Notes: a model not told the origin generated them from the letters alone. Positions 1-8,656 are shown, counted from the stretch's first letter. The stretch is 64,000 nucleotides of DNA from Burkholderia sp. HI2500 (GCF_002223055.1 NZ_NKFL01000006.1:682001-746000), one strand, 5' to 3'. Numbers and translations: made by a program.

Positions 1-982
1 CGGGTTCGTCGAGCTTCACGCGCACGGGGAAGCGCTGCGCGACGTGCACCCAGTTCACCGAGTTCTGCACGATCGGCAGCGTGCGCGGCAGGTTGATGCG
101 GGCGCTGTCGGCAATGCCTGCGCCGACGCCGACGACCTTGCCGGTCAGCGGGCGGCTGCGGTCGATCATCGAATAGACGGTTGCGCAGTCGCCGACCTCG
201 ATGCGGCTCAGCGACGTCTCGCGGAAGTTGCCGACGGCGAACCATTCGCTCGCGTCGATCAGCGTGAAGATCGACTGGTTCGGCGCAAGGGTTTCGCCGG
301 CGAGCACGCTCAGGCCCGTGACGAGACCATCGTGCGGCGCGCGCACGACGGTGTCTTCGAGCGCATGCTGCGCGCGGGCCAGCGCGGCCTCGCGCGCATG
401 CAGCGTCGCGATCGCGTCGGCGTCGTCGCCGATCGTCTGTGACGACGCGCGCTGCTGTTCCTGCGCCTGCGCGAGCGACACGGCCGCGTCGCGCTGGCGG
501 ACCTTCGCCTGGTCGAACTGCTGCGCGCTGACGTAGCCCTGTGCGGCGAGCGGCGCGAGCCGGTTCACGTCGCGCGTGGCAAGGTCGTTGTTCTGGGTCG
601 CGCGCTTGACCTGCTCGGCGGCCACGGCCGCGTTCGAGCGTTCGCCGATCAGCGAGCGGCGGCGCGTGTCGAGCGATGCGCGCGCGAGTTCGAGGTCGGC
701 CTGCGCCTGCGCAACCGTCAGCCGGTACGGCACGGGATCGATGACGTACAGCAGGTCGCCTTTCGCGACGCGCTGGTTTTCATGTACCGCGAGTTGCACG
801 ATGCGGCCGCCGACCGGCGACGCGACGTGCACGACGTCCGCGTCGATCGATGCGTCGTCGGTGGACGGGTAGGCCGTCGTGCGGTAGTACGCGTACACGA
901 GTGCCGCGATGCCGAGCGCGACGATCGCCAGGGCGATCACGCGGCCTTTGACGGAGGGGCGAGCGATGCCGGCGGCCTTCAT
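1..982 (-). CDS. HlyD/EmrA-family efflux membrane fusion protein, MdtN-like (partial)
   Basis: This is the periplasmic adaptor of a tripartite drug or toxic-compound efflux system, linking an inner-membrane pump to an outer-membrane channel. The reading frame starts with ATG at 982 and runs off the left edge, so only about 327 N-terminal residues are present. One membrane anchor lies at about residues 13-32. A biotinyl-lipoyl-like half (DADVVHVASPVGGRI, VAKGDLLYVIDP), a long Ala/Gln-rich helical hairpin, a second lipoyl half (VVRAPHDGLV) and the start of the beta-barrel follow. The start codon overlaps the stop of the upstream YtcA-like gene by ATGA, so the two are co-translated, as with ytcA and mdtN of enterobacteria. 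The pump and outer-membrane genes would be expected off the left edge. The family is secure; the MdtN subtype rests mainly on the YtcA neighbour. Confidence 0.88.
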   Translation of the reverse strand, partial: MKAAGIARPSVKGRVIALAIVALGIAALVYAYYRTTAYPSTDDASIDADVVHVASPVGGRIVQLAVHENQRVAKGDLLYVIDPVPYRLTVAQAQADLELARASLDTRRRSLIGERSNAAVAAEQVKRATQNNDLATRDVNRLAPLAAQGYVSAQQFDQAKVRQRDAAVSLAQAQEQQRASSQTIGDDADAIATLHAREAALARAQHALEDTVVRAPHDGLVTGLSVLAGETLAPNQSIFTLIDASEWFAVGNFRETSLSRIEVGDCATVYSMIDRSRPLTGKVVGVGAGIADSARINLPRTLPIVQNSVNWVHVAQRFPVRVKLDEP

Positions 983-1272
983 GCGAACGGCCCCGTGCCG
1001 GTGAGCCACACGATCACCGCGACCACGAGCCCGATCGCGGTGCAGACGGCCAGCTGGTAGGGCACCGTCGCGGCCCAGCCGGTCGCGACGAATACGCGGT
1101 GCGCGACGATCGCGCCGATGACGCCGACGATCGCGCTGACGAGCCAAAGCGGGAAATACGCGCCGAACAGGACGTACGACGGTGCGCCGCGCGATGCGCA
1201 GCCCGCGAGCGGCAGGGCTGGCGCCAGGACGGCGGCGACGCGCAAGGGCGCGCGCGGCGTTGTTTTTCTCAT
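979..1272 (-). CDS. ytcA: YtcA-family lipoprotein
   Basis: A 97-residue small membrane lipoprotein of unknown biochemical role that accompanies MdtN-type efflux genes. The N-terminus has basic residues, a hydrophobic stretch and a lipobox (L-A-G-C, Cys25), followed by two hydrophobic segments (about 33-58 and 64-90), which is the family layout. Its TGA overlaps the ATG of the downstream membrane fusion gene. It is the first gene of the operon. The 840-base stretch to its right should hold the promoter, but I could not pick one with confidence. Confidence 0.8.
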   Translation of the reverse strand: MRKTTPRAPLRVAAVLAPALPLAGCASRGAPSYVLFGAYFPLWLVSAIVGVIGAIVAHRVFVATGWAATVPYQLAVCTAIGLVVAVIVWLTGTGPFA

Positions 1273-2114
1273 GGTGTGACGAGCTCGACGTTGGGGGTGG
1301 ATGCCGGGCGCGGCGCAATGCGAATCGCCGCCGCGACGACGATTCCGGGATACGGAGCCGATAATAAATCAGCGCGATGCGGACCGCCAGCCACCCGCCC
1401 CCGTGCACCGTGGGGGGTATTACCGGTCGGGGGGGCGTGTCCGCCCGTTCGGCACCGCGTTTCTGCAATGATGGTCGGACCGTCGCGATTCTGCCAGCGC
1501 ACGCTCGCGTAGGGTTGCTAACGGACTGTAAAGGATCGTCAGACGAACGAAGGGCGGCCGATTTGTCCTGTCGACAGCGCGGAATCGGGGCGGAAACGGC
1601 CGATTGCCGTTCGAACGCTGGGGAATGTGGTCGATTCGGCGGATCGGGGGGCGATGTTGACGAGTGGGTCGACCGGATTGCGGGTAAAGCGCGGCGGCGT
1701 GTCGCGATCGGTGACGCAGATCTGCGGCAGGCGTTCGGCCTGAGCGGTCTGCTCGTTTGCTCGCCCGCGAGAGCGACGACGCGCAGTGCCTTCGGGCAAG
1801 ACGCGGAAGTTCGCATCGATCATCCGGCCGCCGTTCTCGAAGTGGCTGACCGGGATGGTCAAGCGCAGCGTGCGCTGCATGTCGGTAACGACGGGCTTCG
1901 GGAAAGCGTCAACGTCGCTCGCGTCGGGCGGGCCGATGAAGTCGCGGTCGAGCGGTGCGCCGGGCGGCGTCGAAGCCCGGCCGGCGACCGGTCGTCACAG
2001 CCGCGATCTGTGTACCATCGTACGTATGGCGCGACGCGCGGCACGGAGCCTCACGGCCTCGTGCAACACGCAACGCGGAAGCGGTATCGGTATCGCAACG
2101 AAGGTGAGTGTTCC
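1273..2114. other. Long intergenic stretch with an unrecognised minus-strand open frame
   Basis: No standard gene was recognised in these 840 bases. On the minus strand a frame stays open from about 1994 to 1539. Its first half reads like real protein (for example DRDFIGPPDASDVDAFPKP around 1960-1890, then VSHFENGGRMIDANFRVLPE around 1850-1795), but it lacks a convincing start and becomes low-complexity and Arg-rich further down. It may be a remnant of a displaced gene or a small lineage-specific gene. The right part should hold the promoter of the metallophosphoesterase gene. Confidence 0.35.
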
Positions 2115-3263
2115 ATGCGAAGTTTCTTTGTCCGGTTCATTGCAATCGGCATGCTGTTCCATCTCTACGTCGGGATTCGGATCATTCCCGATGCATTCAC
2201 GTCGCCGGTCGCGCGCACGATCGCGGCGCTCGTGCTGGCGAGCTTCGTCGTGCTGATCCCGGTCGGCATGTTCTCGCGCCGCTTCGACGAAGGTTGGGCC
2301 GCGACGCTGGCCGGCTGGGCCGGCTCGCTCGTGATGGGCTTCTTCTCGTCGCTGCTCCTGCTGACGTTCCTTCGCGAATTCGTGTTGCTCGGCGTGTCCG
2401 GATGGCGTCATCTCGGGCACGACGGTGCGTGGCCCGGCGCGGCGACCGACACGGCGATCGGCGTGCTGGCCGGTGCGGTGTTCGTCACCGTGATCGGGTT
2501 CGTCGGTGCGCGCCGCACGGCGGCGGTCAAGCGCGTATCGATCCCGGTCGCGGGGCTGCCGGCCGGGCTCGACGGGCTGACGATCGTGCAGCTGTCCGAT
2601 ATTCACGTCGGGCCGACGATCAAGCGGCCCTACGTCGAACGGATCGTGCGCGCGGTCAACGCGCTCGATGCCGACCTCGTCGTCGTGACGGGCGACGTGG
2701 TCGACGGCTCGGTCAAGCGCCTGCGCGACCACACGGCGCCGCTCGGCCGCATGCAGTCGCGGCACGGCAGCTTCCTGGTGACGGGCAACCACGAGTATTA
2801 CGCGGGCGCGCATGCGTGGATCGACGAGTTCCGCCGCATCGGGATCACGGTGCTGCTCAACGAGCACGTGCTGATTGAACATGACGGTGCGCACGCAGTG
2901 CTCGCGGGCGTCACCGATTTCACGGCGGGCGGGTTCGATCCCGCTCATCGCAGCGACCCCGTGCAGGCGCTGGCGGGGGCGCCGCGCGACGTCGGCACGA
3001 AGATCCTGCTCGCGCACCAGCCGCGCAGCGCGGAAGCGGCGAACCGGGCCGGCTTTACCGTGCAGTTGTCGGGGCATACGCACGGCGGCCAGTTTCTGCC
3101 ATGGCCACCGTTCGTGCGGCTGCAGCAGCCGGTGATCGGCGGGCTGAGCCGCTTCGGCGATCTGTGGCTCTATACGAGCCGCGGCACCGGATACTGGGGG
3201 CCGCCGAATCGTTTCGGCGTGCCGTCCGAGATCACGCTGATCCGGCTGACGCGCGGCGGGTAG
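2115..3263 (+). CDS. Membrane-anchored metallophosphoesterase (YkuE-like)
   Basis: A 382-residue protein with an N-terminal membrane part (hydrophobic segments at about 6-25, 34-53, 66-88 and 113-132) and a C-terminal calcineurin-like phosphoesterase domain from about residue 150. All metal-binding motifs are present: D162-x-H164, G-D194, G-N225-H226-E, H301 and the final G-H321-T-H323-G-G-Q. Relatives are metal-dependent phosphohydrolases; some members act on lipid-like or peptidoglycan-linked phosphoesters. The substrate here is unknown. ATG 2115 is chosen because it begins the first membrane segment; the frame is open upstream but that sequence is not protein-like. It stands alone and converges on a nitroreductase fragment. 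Confidence 0.85.
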   Translation: MRSFFVRFIAIGMLFHLYVGIRIIPDAFTSPVARTIAALVLASFVVLIPVGMFSRRFDEGWAATLAGWAGSLVMGFFSSLLLLTFLREFVLLGVSGWRHLGHDGAWPGAATDTAIGVLAGAVFVTVIGFVGARRTAAVKRVSIPVAGLPAGLDGLTIVQLSDIHVGPTIKRPYVERIVRAVNALDADLVVVTGDVVDGSVKRLRDHTAPLGRMQSRHGSFLVTGNHEYYAGAHAWIDEFRRIGITVLLNEHVLIEHDGAHAVLAGVTDFTAGGFDPAHRSDPVQALAGAPRDVGTKILLAHQPRSAEAANRAGFTVQLSGHTHGGQFLPWPPFVRLQQPVIGGLSRFGDLWLYTSRGTGYWGPPNRFGVPSEITLIRLTRGG

Positions 3264-3334
3264 GGCACGTTTCCTCGTTTGGAAAAGGCCGGCGCCGGCC
3301 CGTCACCAGCGGCACCAGCCCTGGCTAGCGGCTT

Positions 3335-3541
3335 TCACTCGATGCGGGCAATGTCGTCGAAATCGAAGCGCGGGCTGCGCGGGAACAAGCCGGCCGGATC
3401 GCCATAGCCGAGATTCACTAGGAAGTTGCGTTTGATCGCGGTGCCCGCGAAGCACGCGGCATCGACTTTCGCGCCGTCGAAGCCGGAGATCGGGCCTGCG
3501 TCGACGCCGAGTGCGCGCGCGGCCACCTTGTATCCGCGAAT
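3335..3541 (-). pseudogene. C-terminal fragment of a RutE/HadB-type nitroreductase
   Basis: About 66 residues matching the end of the malonic semialdehyde reductase (RutE-like) nitroreductase family: [16 protein letters not shown], then [15 protein letters not shown] and LFPRSPR, closing with a stop at 3335. This region normally builds the flavin site and dimer interface. About 130 N-terminal residues are missing: right of 3541 the frame continues into unrelated sequence and the AlkB gene begins on the other strand 45 bases away. The fragment cannot form an active enzyme. It looks like the scar of a deletion that joined this locus to the AlkB gene. Confidence 0.75.
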
Positions 3542-3585
3542 GACAGCGCATGGCAGTGTGCGACGCCGTTGGCTAGTATGCAGGC

Positions 3586-4230
3586 ATGCACCGTTCGCTC
3601 CGTTCTTCGACCGTTTCTTCCGACATGTCGACACCCGATTTCTTCGCTGACACGCCCGCACCCGACGTGGACTGGTACCCGGACTGGCTGGCGCCGTCCG
3701 ATGCCGATCGCGCGCTGGCCGTGTTGATCAACGAGGTCGCGTGGCAGCAGGACACGATCCGCACGCCGCGCGGGCGCATTCCGTTGCCGCGGCTGACCGC
3801 ATGGCAGGGCGAGCCGGACGCCGTCTACGTGTATTCGGGGATCCGCAACGTGCCGGCGCCGTGGACGCCGGCCGTGCTCGACCTGAAGCGCGCGGTCGAG
3901 GCGACGTGCGGCGCGCGCTTCAACAGCGTGCTGCTCAATCGCTACCGCAACGGGCAGGACAGCCTCGGCTGGCATGCGGACAACGAGCCCGAGCTGGGCG
4001 ATGCGCCGGTGATCGCATCGGTGAGCCTCGGGGCGATGCGCGTGTTCGACCTTCGCCATCGCAAGACCGGTGTCACTCATGCGTATCGCCTCGGGCATGG
4101 CAGCCTGCTCGTGATGCGAGGCCGCACACAGGCCGAATGGCAGCATCGCGTGCCGAAGGCGCCGGGCGTGCAGGGCGAGCGCGTGAACCTGACGTTTCGG
4201 CGCGTGATGCCGACGGGTACGGGCAGGTAA
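3586..4230 (+). CDS. AlkB-like Fe(II)/2-oxoglutarate-dependent dioxygenase
   Basis: A 214-residue member of the AlkB family, which removes alkyl groups from damaged nucleic-acid bases by oxidative demethylation. The double-stranded beta-helix core is complete: a substrate-side segment ([13 protein letters not shown]), N-x-Y-R-N, the iron-binding H-x-D ([10 protein letters not shown]), the distal His (WQHRVPK) and the 2-oxoglutarate-binding Arg (R-V-N-L-T-F-R). Its length and motifs resemble the ALKBH2/3-type bacterial proteins more than E. coli AlkB. Two in-frame starts are possible, ATG 3586 or ATG 3625 (residue 14); neither has a strong ribosome binding site, and the second starts close to the conserved region. 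No other repair gene is adjacent. Confidence 0.88.
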   Translation: MHRSLRSSTVSSDMSTPDFFADTPAPDVDWYPDWLAPSDADRALAVLINEVAWQQDTIRTPRGRIPLPRLTAWQGEPDAVYVYSGIRNVPAPWTPAVLDLKRAVEATCGARFNSVLLNRYRNGQDSLGWHADNEPELGDAPVIASVSLGAMRVFDLRHRKTGVTHAYRLGHGSLLVMRGRTQAEWQHRVPKAPGVQGERVNLTFRRVMPTGTGR

Positions 4231-4570
4231 CCCCGCCCATCACCGACGTGACTGGATCGCCGGGCAATGCGCGCCCCGTTTTTGCGATTCATGGGCGATC
4301 GATACAGGCAAGCGGTCGCGTGTGCGGCACGTTGCCGCACGACTGCTGAACCATGCGCGCTGAAACGCCGCTGAGGCCCGTGCCATATGGGGTTTCAGGA
4401 AATTTGATCGACCGCCCGGTTCCGATAGATGAGTGAAACCTCTGATGGTGCGTCGCAACAATCCTTGACTAGACTGTCGAATGGCAAAAGCGCGTCGCAT
4501 CCCGGCGCGATCCTTTCGACATGCCCCGAGCGCTGCCGATGCGGTGCGCAAGGGGGCAGGAGCAAACCGC
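4231..4570. other. Intergenic stretch, nothing recognised
   Basis: No coding signal stands out between the AlkB gene and the GTG start at 4571. The part around 4380-4480 is slightly more AT-rich and may carry the promoter of the following small gene. No clear hairpin terminator for the AlkB gene was seen. Confidence 0.4.
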
Positions 4571-4777
4571 GTGACCGTATTCGACCCTTCCTTCGAACCC
4601 TCGCTGCACGTCTTCGAACAAGACGGCGGATGGCAATGGGCGCTGACGGTGAAGCGGGCGACCGGCGTTGGCGTGAAAGTCGTTGCGTTCAGCCGGGACG
4701 GCTTTCGCGGCGAAGCCGAGGCCTACGCCGCCGGCCAGCTTGCCCGCGCCGCGTATGACGCCGCCGTGACGGCCTGA
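4571..4777 (+). CDS. Small hypothetical protein
   Basis: I do not recognise the family. The predicted product has 68 residues with alternating hydrophobic strands (WQWALTVKRA, VGVKVVAFSRDGF) and a C-terminal Ala-rich helix, which suggests a small alpha/beta cytoplasmic protein. GTG 4571 is chosen because AGGAG lies eight bases upstream (4558-4562). An ATG at 4481 in the same frame would add 30 residues but has no ribosome binding site. Confidence 0.5.
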   Translation: MTVFDPSFEPSLHVFEQDGGWQWALTVKRATGVGVKVVAFSRDGFRGEAEAYAAGQLARAAYDAAVTA

Positions 4778-5087
4778 CGCCGTCGCGTCGATCCCGCCGC
4801 CCGAGGATCGTCTTCATCGCTTGCCGCCCGCCGCCGGGTGGCTTTTCCCGATCGTTTTCAGTTTTCCGTCGCCTGTCGCGCTCTGCGCGACAGCGCGTGC
4901 GGCGCGCTTGCGCGCCTGTCCGCCCGAGCTCGCCGCGCCAAATGGTCCGTACCATTCGACACGTGTGTGCCATACGCCGCGCTTAACGTCCCTGCACAGG
5001 GTCCGTCGCGCCGGCGATGCGCCTTCGCGCTGCGATTGGAGTGCCGGACGCCGGACGCCGACCCATCGACAAGAACGCAGGCCTGCG

Positions 5088-5290
5088 ATGACAGAACCGA
5101 CTACAACCGCCATGCGCGCGGCGGCTCGCGCACGGCGCGGGCGCCGGAACGGGGATTCACGCTGATCGAGGTGCTGATCGCGCTGGCGATCGTCGCCGTG
5201 GCGCTGGGCGCCGTGATGTGCGCGATTGGCGCCGGACGTGCACGCGCTGTCGGATCTCGGGTGCGATCGTCGGCGAGCCGCCGCCGCCCG
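5088..5290 (+). pseudogene. Frameshifted pseudopilin remnant (GspI-like)
   Basis: The prepilin cleavage and methylation motif is clear: RGFTLIEVLIALAIVAVAL encoded from about 5150, the signature of type II secretion pseudopilins and minor pilins. The only good start, ATG 5088, is in another frame and reads MTEPTTTAMRAAARARRGRR before leaving the alignment, so one frameshift lies near 5145. After CAIGA at about 5230 the GspI-like continuation (DVHALSDL) is found in yet another frame. No other gsp gene is near. This is read as a decayed, isolated copy. Its right border is approximate. Confidence 0.6.
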
Positions 5291-5482
5291 ATATGCTGCA
5301 GCCGTTGCGCGTGCGCCTGCGGCTCGCGCCGAATCCTGATGCGGCCGCCGCGTGCCGGCGTCGGCGGCGCGCATGCCGTGACGCACGGGGCCGTGCCCGG
5401 AAGTGGCGCGATATCGTAATAACATATGACGTTATTGCGTTGGCGGGACGATGACGTCCTGCTTCTTCACCAGGAGCCACCC
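5291..5482. other. Leader region of the following gene
   Basis: Past the pseudopilin remnant no gene was recognised. The strip CGATATCGTAATAACATATGACG around 5409-5431 is AT-rich for this genome and may hold the promoter of the gene starting at 5483, though I could not place a good -35/-10 pair. Confidence 0.3.
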
Positions 5483-5962
5483 ATGCAACTCTCCCAGCTA
5501 GGCGGGCATGTCGCCCAGTCCGGTTTCGCCGAACGGCAGAAGCACGCCCAGGCGCTGATGTTCGGCATGGCCGACATCAACGAGTATGTTTCCGGCGGCG
5601 TCTGCTACGACGCCGCGGCTTATGTCCGGTACCTGCTGCGCAGCGATGCGATGATCGCACCCGGCGCGCTGCTCGACACGATCGGCCAGCACTGGCGAAC
5701 CCGTTTCAACTTCGAGACCGGCGGTGAATGGGACGGGCGCGCGAGCATTCCGGCGGGAACCGCGGTCGGCTTCTCGCGCGGCGGCACGGTCTTTCATGCG
5801 GCGATTGCCGTCGGCGGCAGCCGGATCCGGGCGATCAACGGGGGCCGCCTGGGCAGCGGATGGATGTATGCGGTCGACTTGGCGCGCGTGCTCGAGCCGG
5901 ATGCGGCCGGCGGCTTCACGTACGATCGCGCGAACATCCGGGTTCACCTGTCGCGCCTGTAG
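5483..5962 (+). CDS. Unrecognised protein with a Cys-His-Asn arrangement, possible papain-fold cysteine hydrolase
   Basis: A 159-residue cytoplasmic protein without signal peptide. ATG 5483 is preferred because AGGAG precedes it; an upstream ATG at 5426 lacks such a site. Cys41 sits at the start of a predicted helix (GGVCYDAAAYVRYLL), His105 heads a strand (VFHAAIAVGG) and Asn119 follows in RIRAINGG. This order and spacing are those of papain-like folds such as NlpC/P60, CHAP and some secreted effectors or amidases. No named family was recognised from memory. The gene stands alone. Hydrolase function is inference from the motif pattern only; a non-catalytic protein remains possible. Confidence 0.6.
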   Translation: MQLSQLGGHVAQSGFAERQKHAQALMFGMADINEYVSGGVCYDAAAYVRYLLRSDAMIAPGALLDTIGQHWRTRFNFETGGEWDGRASIPAGTAVGFSRGGTVFHAAIAVGGSRIRAINGGRLGSGWMYAVDLARVLEPDAAGGFTYDRANIRVHLSRL

Positions 5963-6254
5963 GCCGCCCGGCCTTGCCTGCCGCGCCGGCCGCCATGCGT
6001 TGGCCGGCCGCCGCGCACGCGGCTGCCTTCCCGCGCTGCCGGCCATTCCGTCATGGCGTCGCGCTGTCCATCGCTGCTATCCTCTCGACCGTGATTGACT
6101 CTCCACGGCGTCACGATCCGCATGCTGCGGTGCGGCGATGCACGCGGTGTGAACCCCGTGCGCGCTGAGGTAGCATGACTGAATATCCACGACGATCCGT
6201 GACCTGTTACGTGACTGATTTCCTACCGTCCATGTCCACATGGTCAAGACAACC

Positions 6255-7133
6255 ATGAGCGACGCACCTGAAACCGCGACGCCCGGCGACGACGAAGCGT
6301 CCGGCGGCGCGTCGTCCTATCTGGTGCCGGGGCTCGAACGCGGGCTGCGGATCCTCGCCGAATTCTCCGCGCGCGAGCCGGTGCTCGGCGCGCCCGAGTT
6401 GTCGAAGCGCATCGGCATTCCGCGCACGACCACGTTCCGCCTGCTGCAGACGCTCGAAGCGCTCGGTTTCCTCGAGCGCGTGAACGGCGACCGCTATTTC
6501 CGGCTCGGCGTCGGCGTGCTGCGGCTCGGCTTCGAATACCTGAATTCGCTCGAACTGACCGATCTCGGCGCGCCTGTGCTCGAACGGCTGCGCGACGCGA
6601 CCAGCCTGTCGACGCATCTGCTGATCCGCGACCAGCGCGACGTCGTGTTCGTCGCGAAGGCGCAGAGCAACACGTCGATGTTCGGTTCGGTGAAGGTGCA
6701 CGTCGGCACGCGCCTGCCCGCGCATGCGACCGTGCACGGCCACGTGCTGATGGGCGACCTGACGCGCGACGCACTTCGCCAGCTTTATCCGGAAAAGCGG
6801 CTCGAGCAGTTCACCGAGCGCACGCCGGGCACCGTCGACGAACTTTACGAACGCGTGCGCCATTACGCGCGGCTCGGCTACGCGGTGAGCGAGGCGGCGT
6901 TCGAGAGCGGCATTTCGGCCGTGACCGCGCCCGTACGCGACCATTCGGGCTCGATCGTCGCGGCGATCACCGCGACCGTGCCGCGCTCGGAGATCGGCGA
7001 GGCCCGCGAGAAGGAACGGCTCGTCGAAGCCGTGTGCGGCGCGGCGGTCGACCTGTCACAGCGGCTGAACTATCGTCCGCTCGAAAGCGATCCGACCTTC
7101 GCGCACGCGCGCCACAAGGTCGCGATGTTCTGA
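6255..7133 (+). CDS. IclR-family transcriptional regulator (copy 1 of a paralogous pair)
   Basis: A 292-residue regulator: a variable N-terminal tail, a winged helix-turn-helix at about 30-90 (VPGLERGLRILAEF, GAPELSKRIGIPRTTTFRLL) and a C-terminal GAF-like effector domain. It is closely similar along its whole length to the regulator at 12761-13618 inside the catabolic operon, so the two arose by duplication. The tail differs most. It converges on the porin gene, whose promoter region carries the shared palindrome, so it is a good candidate to control the porin and the operon. ATG 6255 is used; ATG 6240 in frame would add five residues. IclR proteins can repress or activate; which applies here cannot be read from the sequence. 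Confidence 0.9.
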   Translation: MSDAPETATPGDDEASGGASSYLVPGLERGLRILAEFSAREPVLGAPELSKRIGIPRTTTFRLLQTLEALGFLERVNGDRYFRLGVGVLRLGFEYLNSLELTDLGAPVLERLRDATSLSTHLLIRDQRDVVFVAKAQSNTSMFGSVKVHVGTRLPAHATVHGHVLMGDLTRDALRQLYPEKRLEQFTERTPGTVDELYERVRHYARLGYAVSEAAFESGISAVTAPVRDHSGSIVAAITATVPRSEIGEAREKERLVEAVCGAAVDLSQRLNYRPLESDPTFAHARHKVAMF

Positions 7134-7180
7134 GTGTTCCGATGCGCGGCCGGCGGTCGTGCAAATGCAATACGCGAATG

Positions 7181-7208
7181 ACAAAAGCGGCCTGCGGGCC
7201 GCTTTTGT
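7181..7208. terminator. Bidirectional hairpin terminator between IclR and porin genes
   Basis: A perfect 12-bp stem (ACAAAAGCGGCC, 7181-7192) with a four-base loop and its complement (7197-7208). The A-rich left arm and T-rich right arm make it work in both directions, serving the two convergent genes that end at 7133 and 7238. Confidence 0.85.
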
Positions 7209-7237
7209 CGTTTCAGGCGACGCACGCCCGACATCGT

Positions 7238-8317
7238 TCAGAACGAGTGGTGGATCCCGGTGAGCACGATCACCTGGTTCGCCGTGCTCGATACACCCGC
7301 CGTGAAGAACGCGGCCTTTGCACCGCCCGAACCGTGCTCGTACAACACGTTCGCGTAAAGCTGCGTGCGCTTCGACAGCGCATAGATGTCGCCGAGCTCG
7401 ACCTGCGTCCAGCGGCGGCCGGCCAGCGTCGTAGTCGCCGCGCCGCCCGCGATCGTGTTGAACGCGCTGCTGCGGTAGTTCACCCCCGCGTCGTAGCTCT
7501 GGAACGTGTCCGAAAAGCCGTTCGACTGCATCTTCGTGCGCGTGTACAGGCCGTGCACGAGGAAGTCGCCGAACTGGTAGGACGCGCCCGCGCCGATGTT
7601 CTCGACCTTGCTCGCGGTGTAGCCGTTCGCGGTGTTCTGCCCCTGGAACGACGTGATGCCGGTCGTGCTGATCAGGATCGCGCGGTCGTGCTCGTTCGAG
7701 TATACGGCCGACGCCTTGAACGGCCCGTTCGCATAGTTCAGCGCGACGCCGACCGACTTGCCGGTCGAGAAGTTCGTCGTGTTGCCGAGCGCCATCGTCG
7801 CCGCGGCCGAGAAGCCCGCGAAAGTCGGTGAGCGGTACTTGACCGAGTTGTTGTACGGCACGTTGCCGGTCGCGGCGAGCCCGTCGATGTTGCCGGGGTG
7901 GAACGCGTACCAGCTCATCGCGAGGTAGGCCGTGCTGAGCGGATCGAGATAGTCGAACGACAGCGGCGTCTGGCGGCCGAGCGTCAGCGTGCCGTAGCGC
8001 TCCGAGCCGAGGCCGACGAAGGCCGCGCGGTTCCAGATCGTGTTCGCGGTCGCGAACTGGCCGTTGTTCGTATAGAAGCCGTTTTCGAGCTGGAAGATCG
8101 CCGACAGGCCGTCGCCGAGGTCTTCCTTGCCCTTCAGGCCCCATCGGTCGGGCTGCGTATTGCCCTGGATCATCGCCCATTTCGCATGGCCGCCGACGTT
8201 GTTCACGTACGCGACGCCCGCATCCATGCTGCCGTACAGCGTCACGCTGCTCTGCGCCCACGCGCCCGACACGGCGCCCACTCCGATCACTGCTGCTGCT
8301 ACCGCATGCTTGACCAT
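7238..8317 (-). CDS. Gram-negative porin (OmpC-like, betaproteobacterial type)
   Basis: A 359-residue outer-membrane beta-barrel for diffusion of small solutes. The start at 8317 has a strong ribosome binding site (CAGGAGA) and begins a signal peptide ending AWA-Q. The mature protein opens with SSVTLYGSMDAGV, typical of this family, continues through alternating strands and ends in Phe, the sorting signal for the outer-membrane assembly machinery. It is divergent from the aromatic catabolic operon and its promoter carries the same palindrome as the operon promoter, so it probably admits the substrate of that pathway. Confidence 0.92.
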   Translation of the reverse strand: MVKHAVAAAVIGVGAVSGAWAQSSVTLYGSMDAGVAYVNNVGGHAKWAMIQGNTQPDRWGLKGKEDLGDGLSAIFQLENGFYTNNGQFATANTIWNRAAFVGLGSERYGTLTLGRQTPLSFDYLDPLSTAYLAMSWYAFHPGNIDGLAATGNVPYNNSVKYRSPTFAGFSAAATMALGNTTNFSTGKSVGVALNYANGPFKASAVYSNEHDRAILISTTGITSFQGQNTANGYTASKVENIGAGASYQFGDFLVHGLYTRTKMQSNGFSDTFQSYDAGVNYRSSAFNTIAGGAATTTLAGRRWTQVELGDIYALSKRTQLYANVLYEHGSGGAKAAFFTAGVSSTANQVIVLTGIHHSF

Positions 8318-8417
8318 TTGATCTCCTGAATCTCCAACCTGATGAATACGTGCCGTGGCGGCATGCGCGGGAACGGCCGGCCGTCGCGCGTGTTCGCCAT
8401 CGGGTGGGCATTCGTAT

Positions 8418-8433
8418 GTTCCATATAAGGAAC
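8418..8433. promoter_or_regulatory. Palindromic operator, porin side
   Basis: GTTCCATATAAGGAAC is a 5+5 inverted repeat with a six-base spacer. It lies 21 bases downstream of the porin -10 box, about +15 to +30 of the transcript, a position suited to repression. Read in the same orientation, its partner at 8703-8718 agrees at 14 of 16 positions, and flanking bases match too. The most likely binder is one or both IclR paralogs, whose family usually binds palindromes of this size. Confidence 0.75.
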
Positions 8434-8454
8434 AGTGTGCCTCTGATGGAATGG

Positions 8455-8482
8455 AGTATAGGGGTGTCTCGCACCGTATCAA
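8455..8482 (-). promoter_or_regulatory. Porin promoter
   Basis: On the minus strand TTGATA (8482-8477) and TATACT (8460-8455) are separated by 16 bases, a strong sigma-70 type match. Transcription would begin near 8448, leaving a leader of about 130 bases that contains the palindrome. Confidence 0.75.
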
Positions 8483-8656
8483 AAATAATTTTTTCGGGAC
8501 GGATGGGTTTCGGACCGCTGCTCGGCGTCGGGCAGCGAAGCCCGCGTAAACCCGGTAACTCCCCGTCGTATAACAAAAAATTTCATTTGATGAGATAGAC
8601 GAACGTGATTGCCGACCCGGCGGTCAGTGTTTTCCCTAGGGCGTGCAGCTTTTTGT

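Noticed and set aside
6099..6254. A third GTTCC-N6-GGAAC site before the first IclR gene
   Set aside because: I searched this stretch by eye and found no copy; autoregulation of that gene through the palindrome is not supported.
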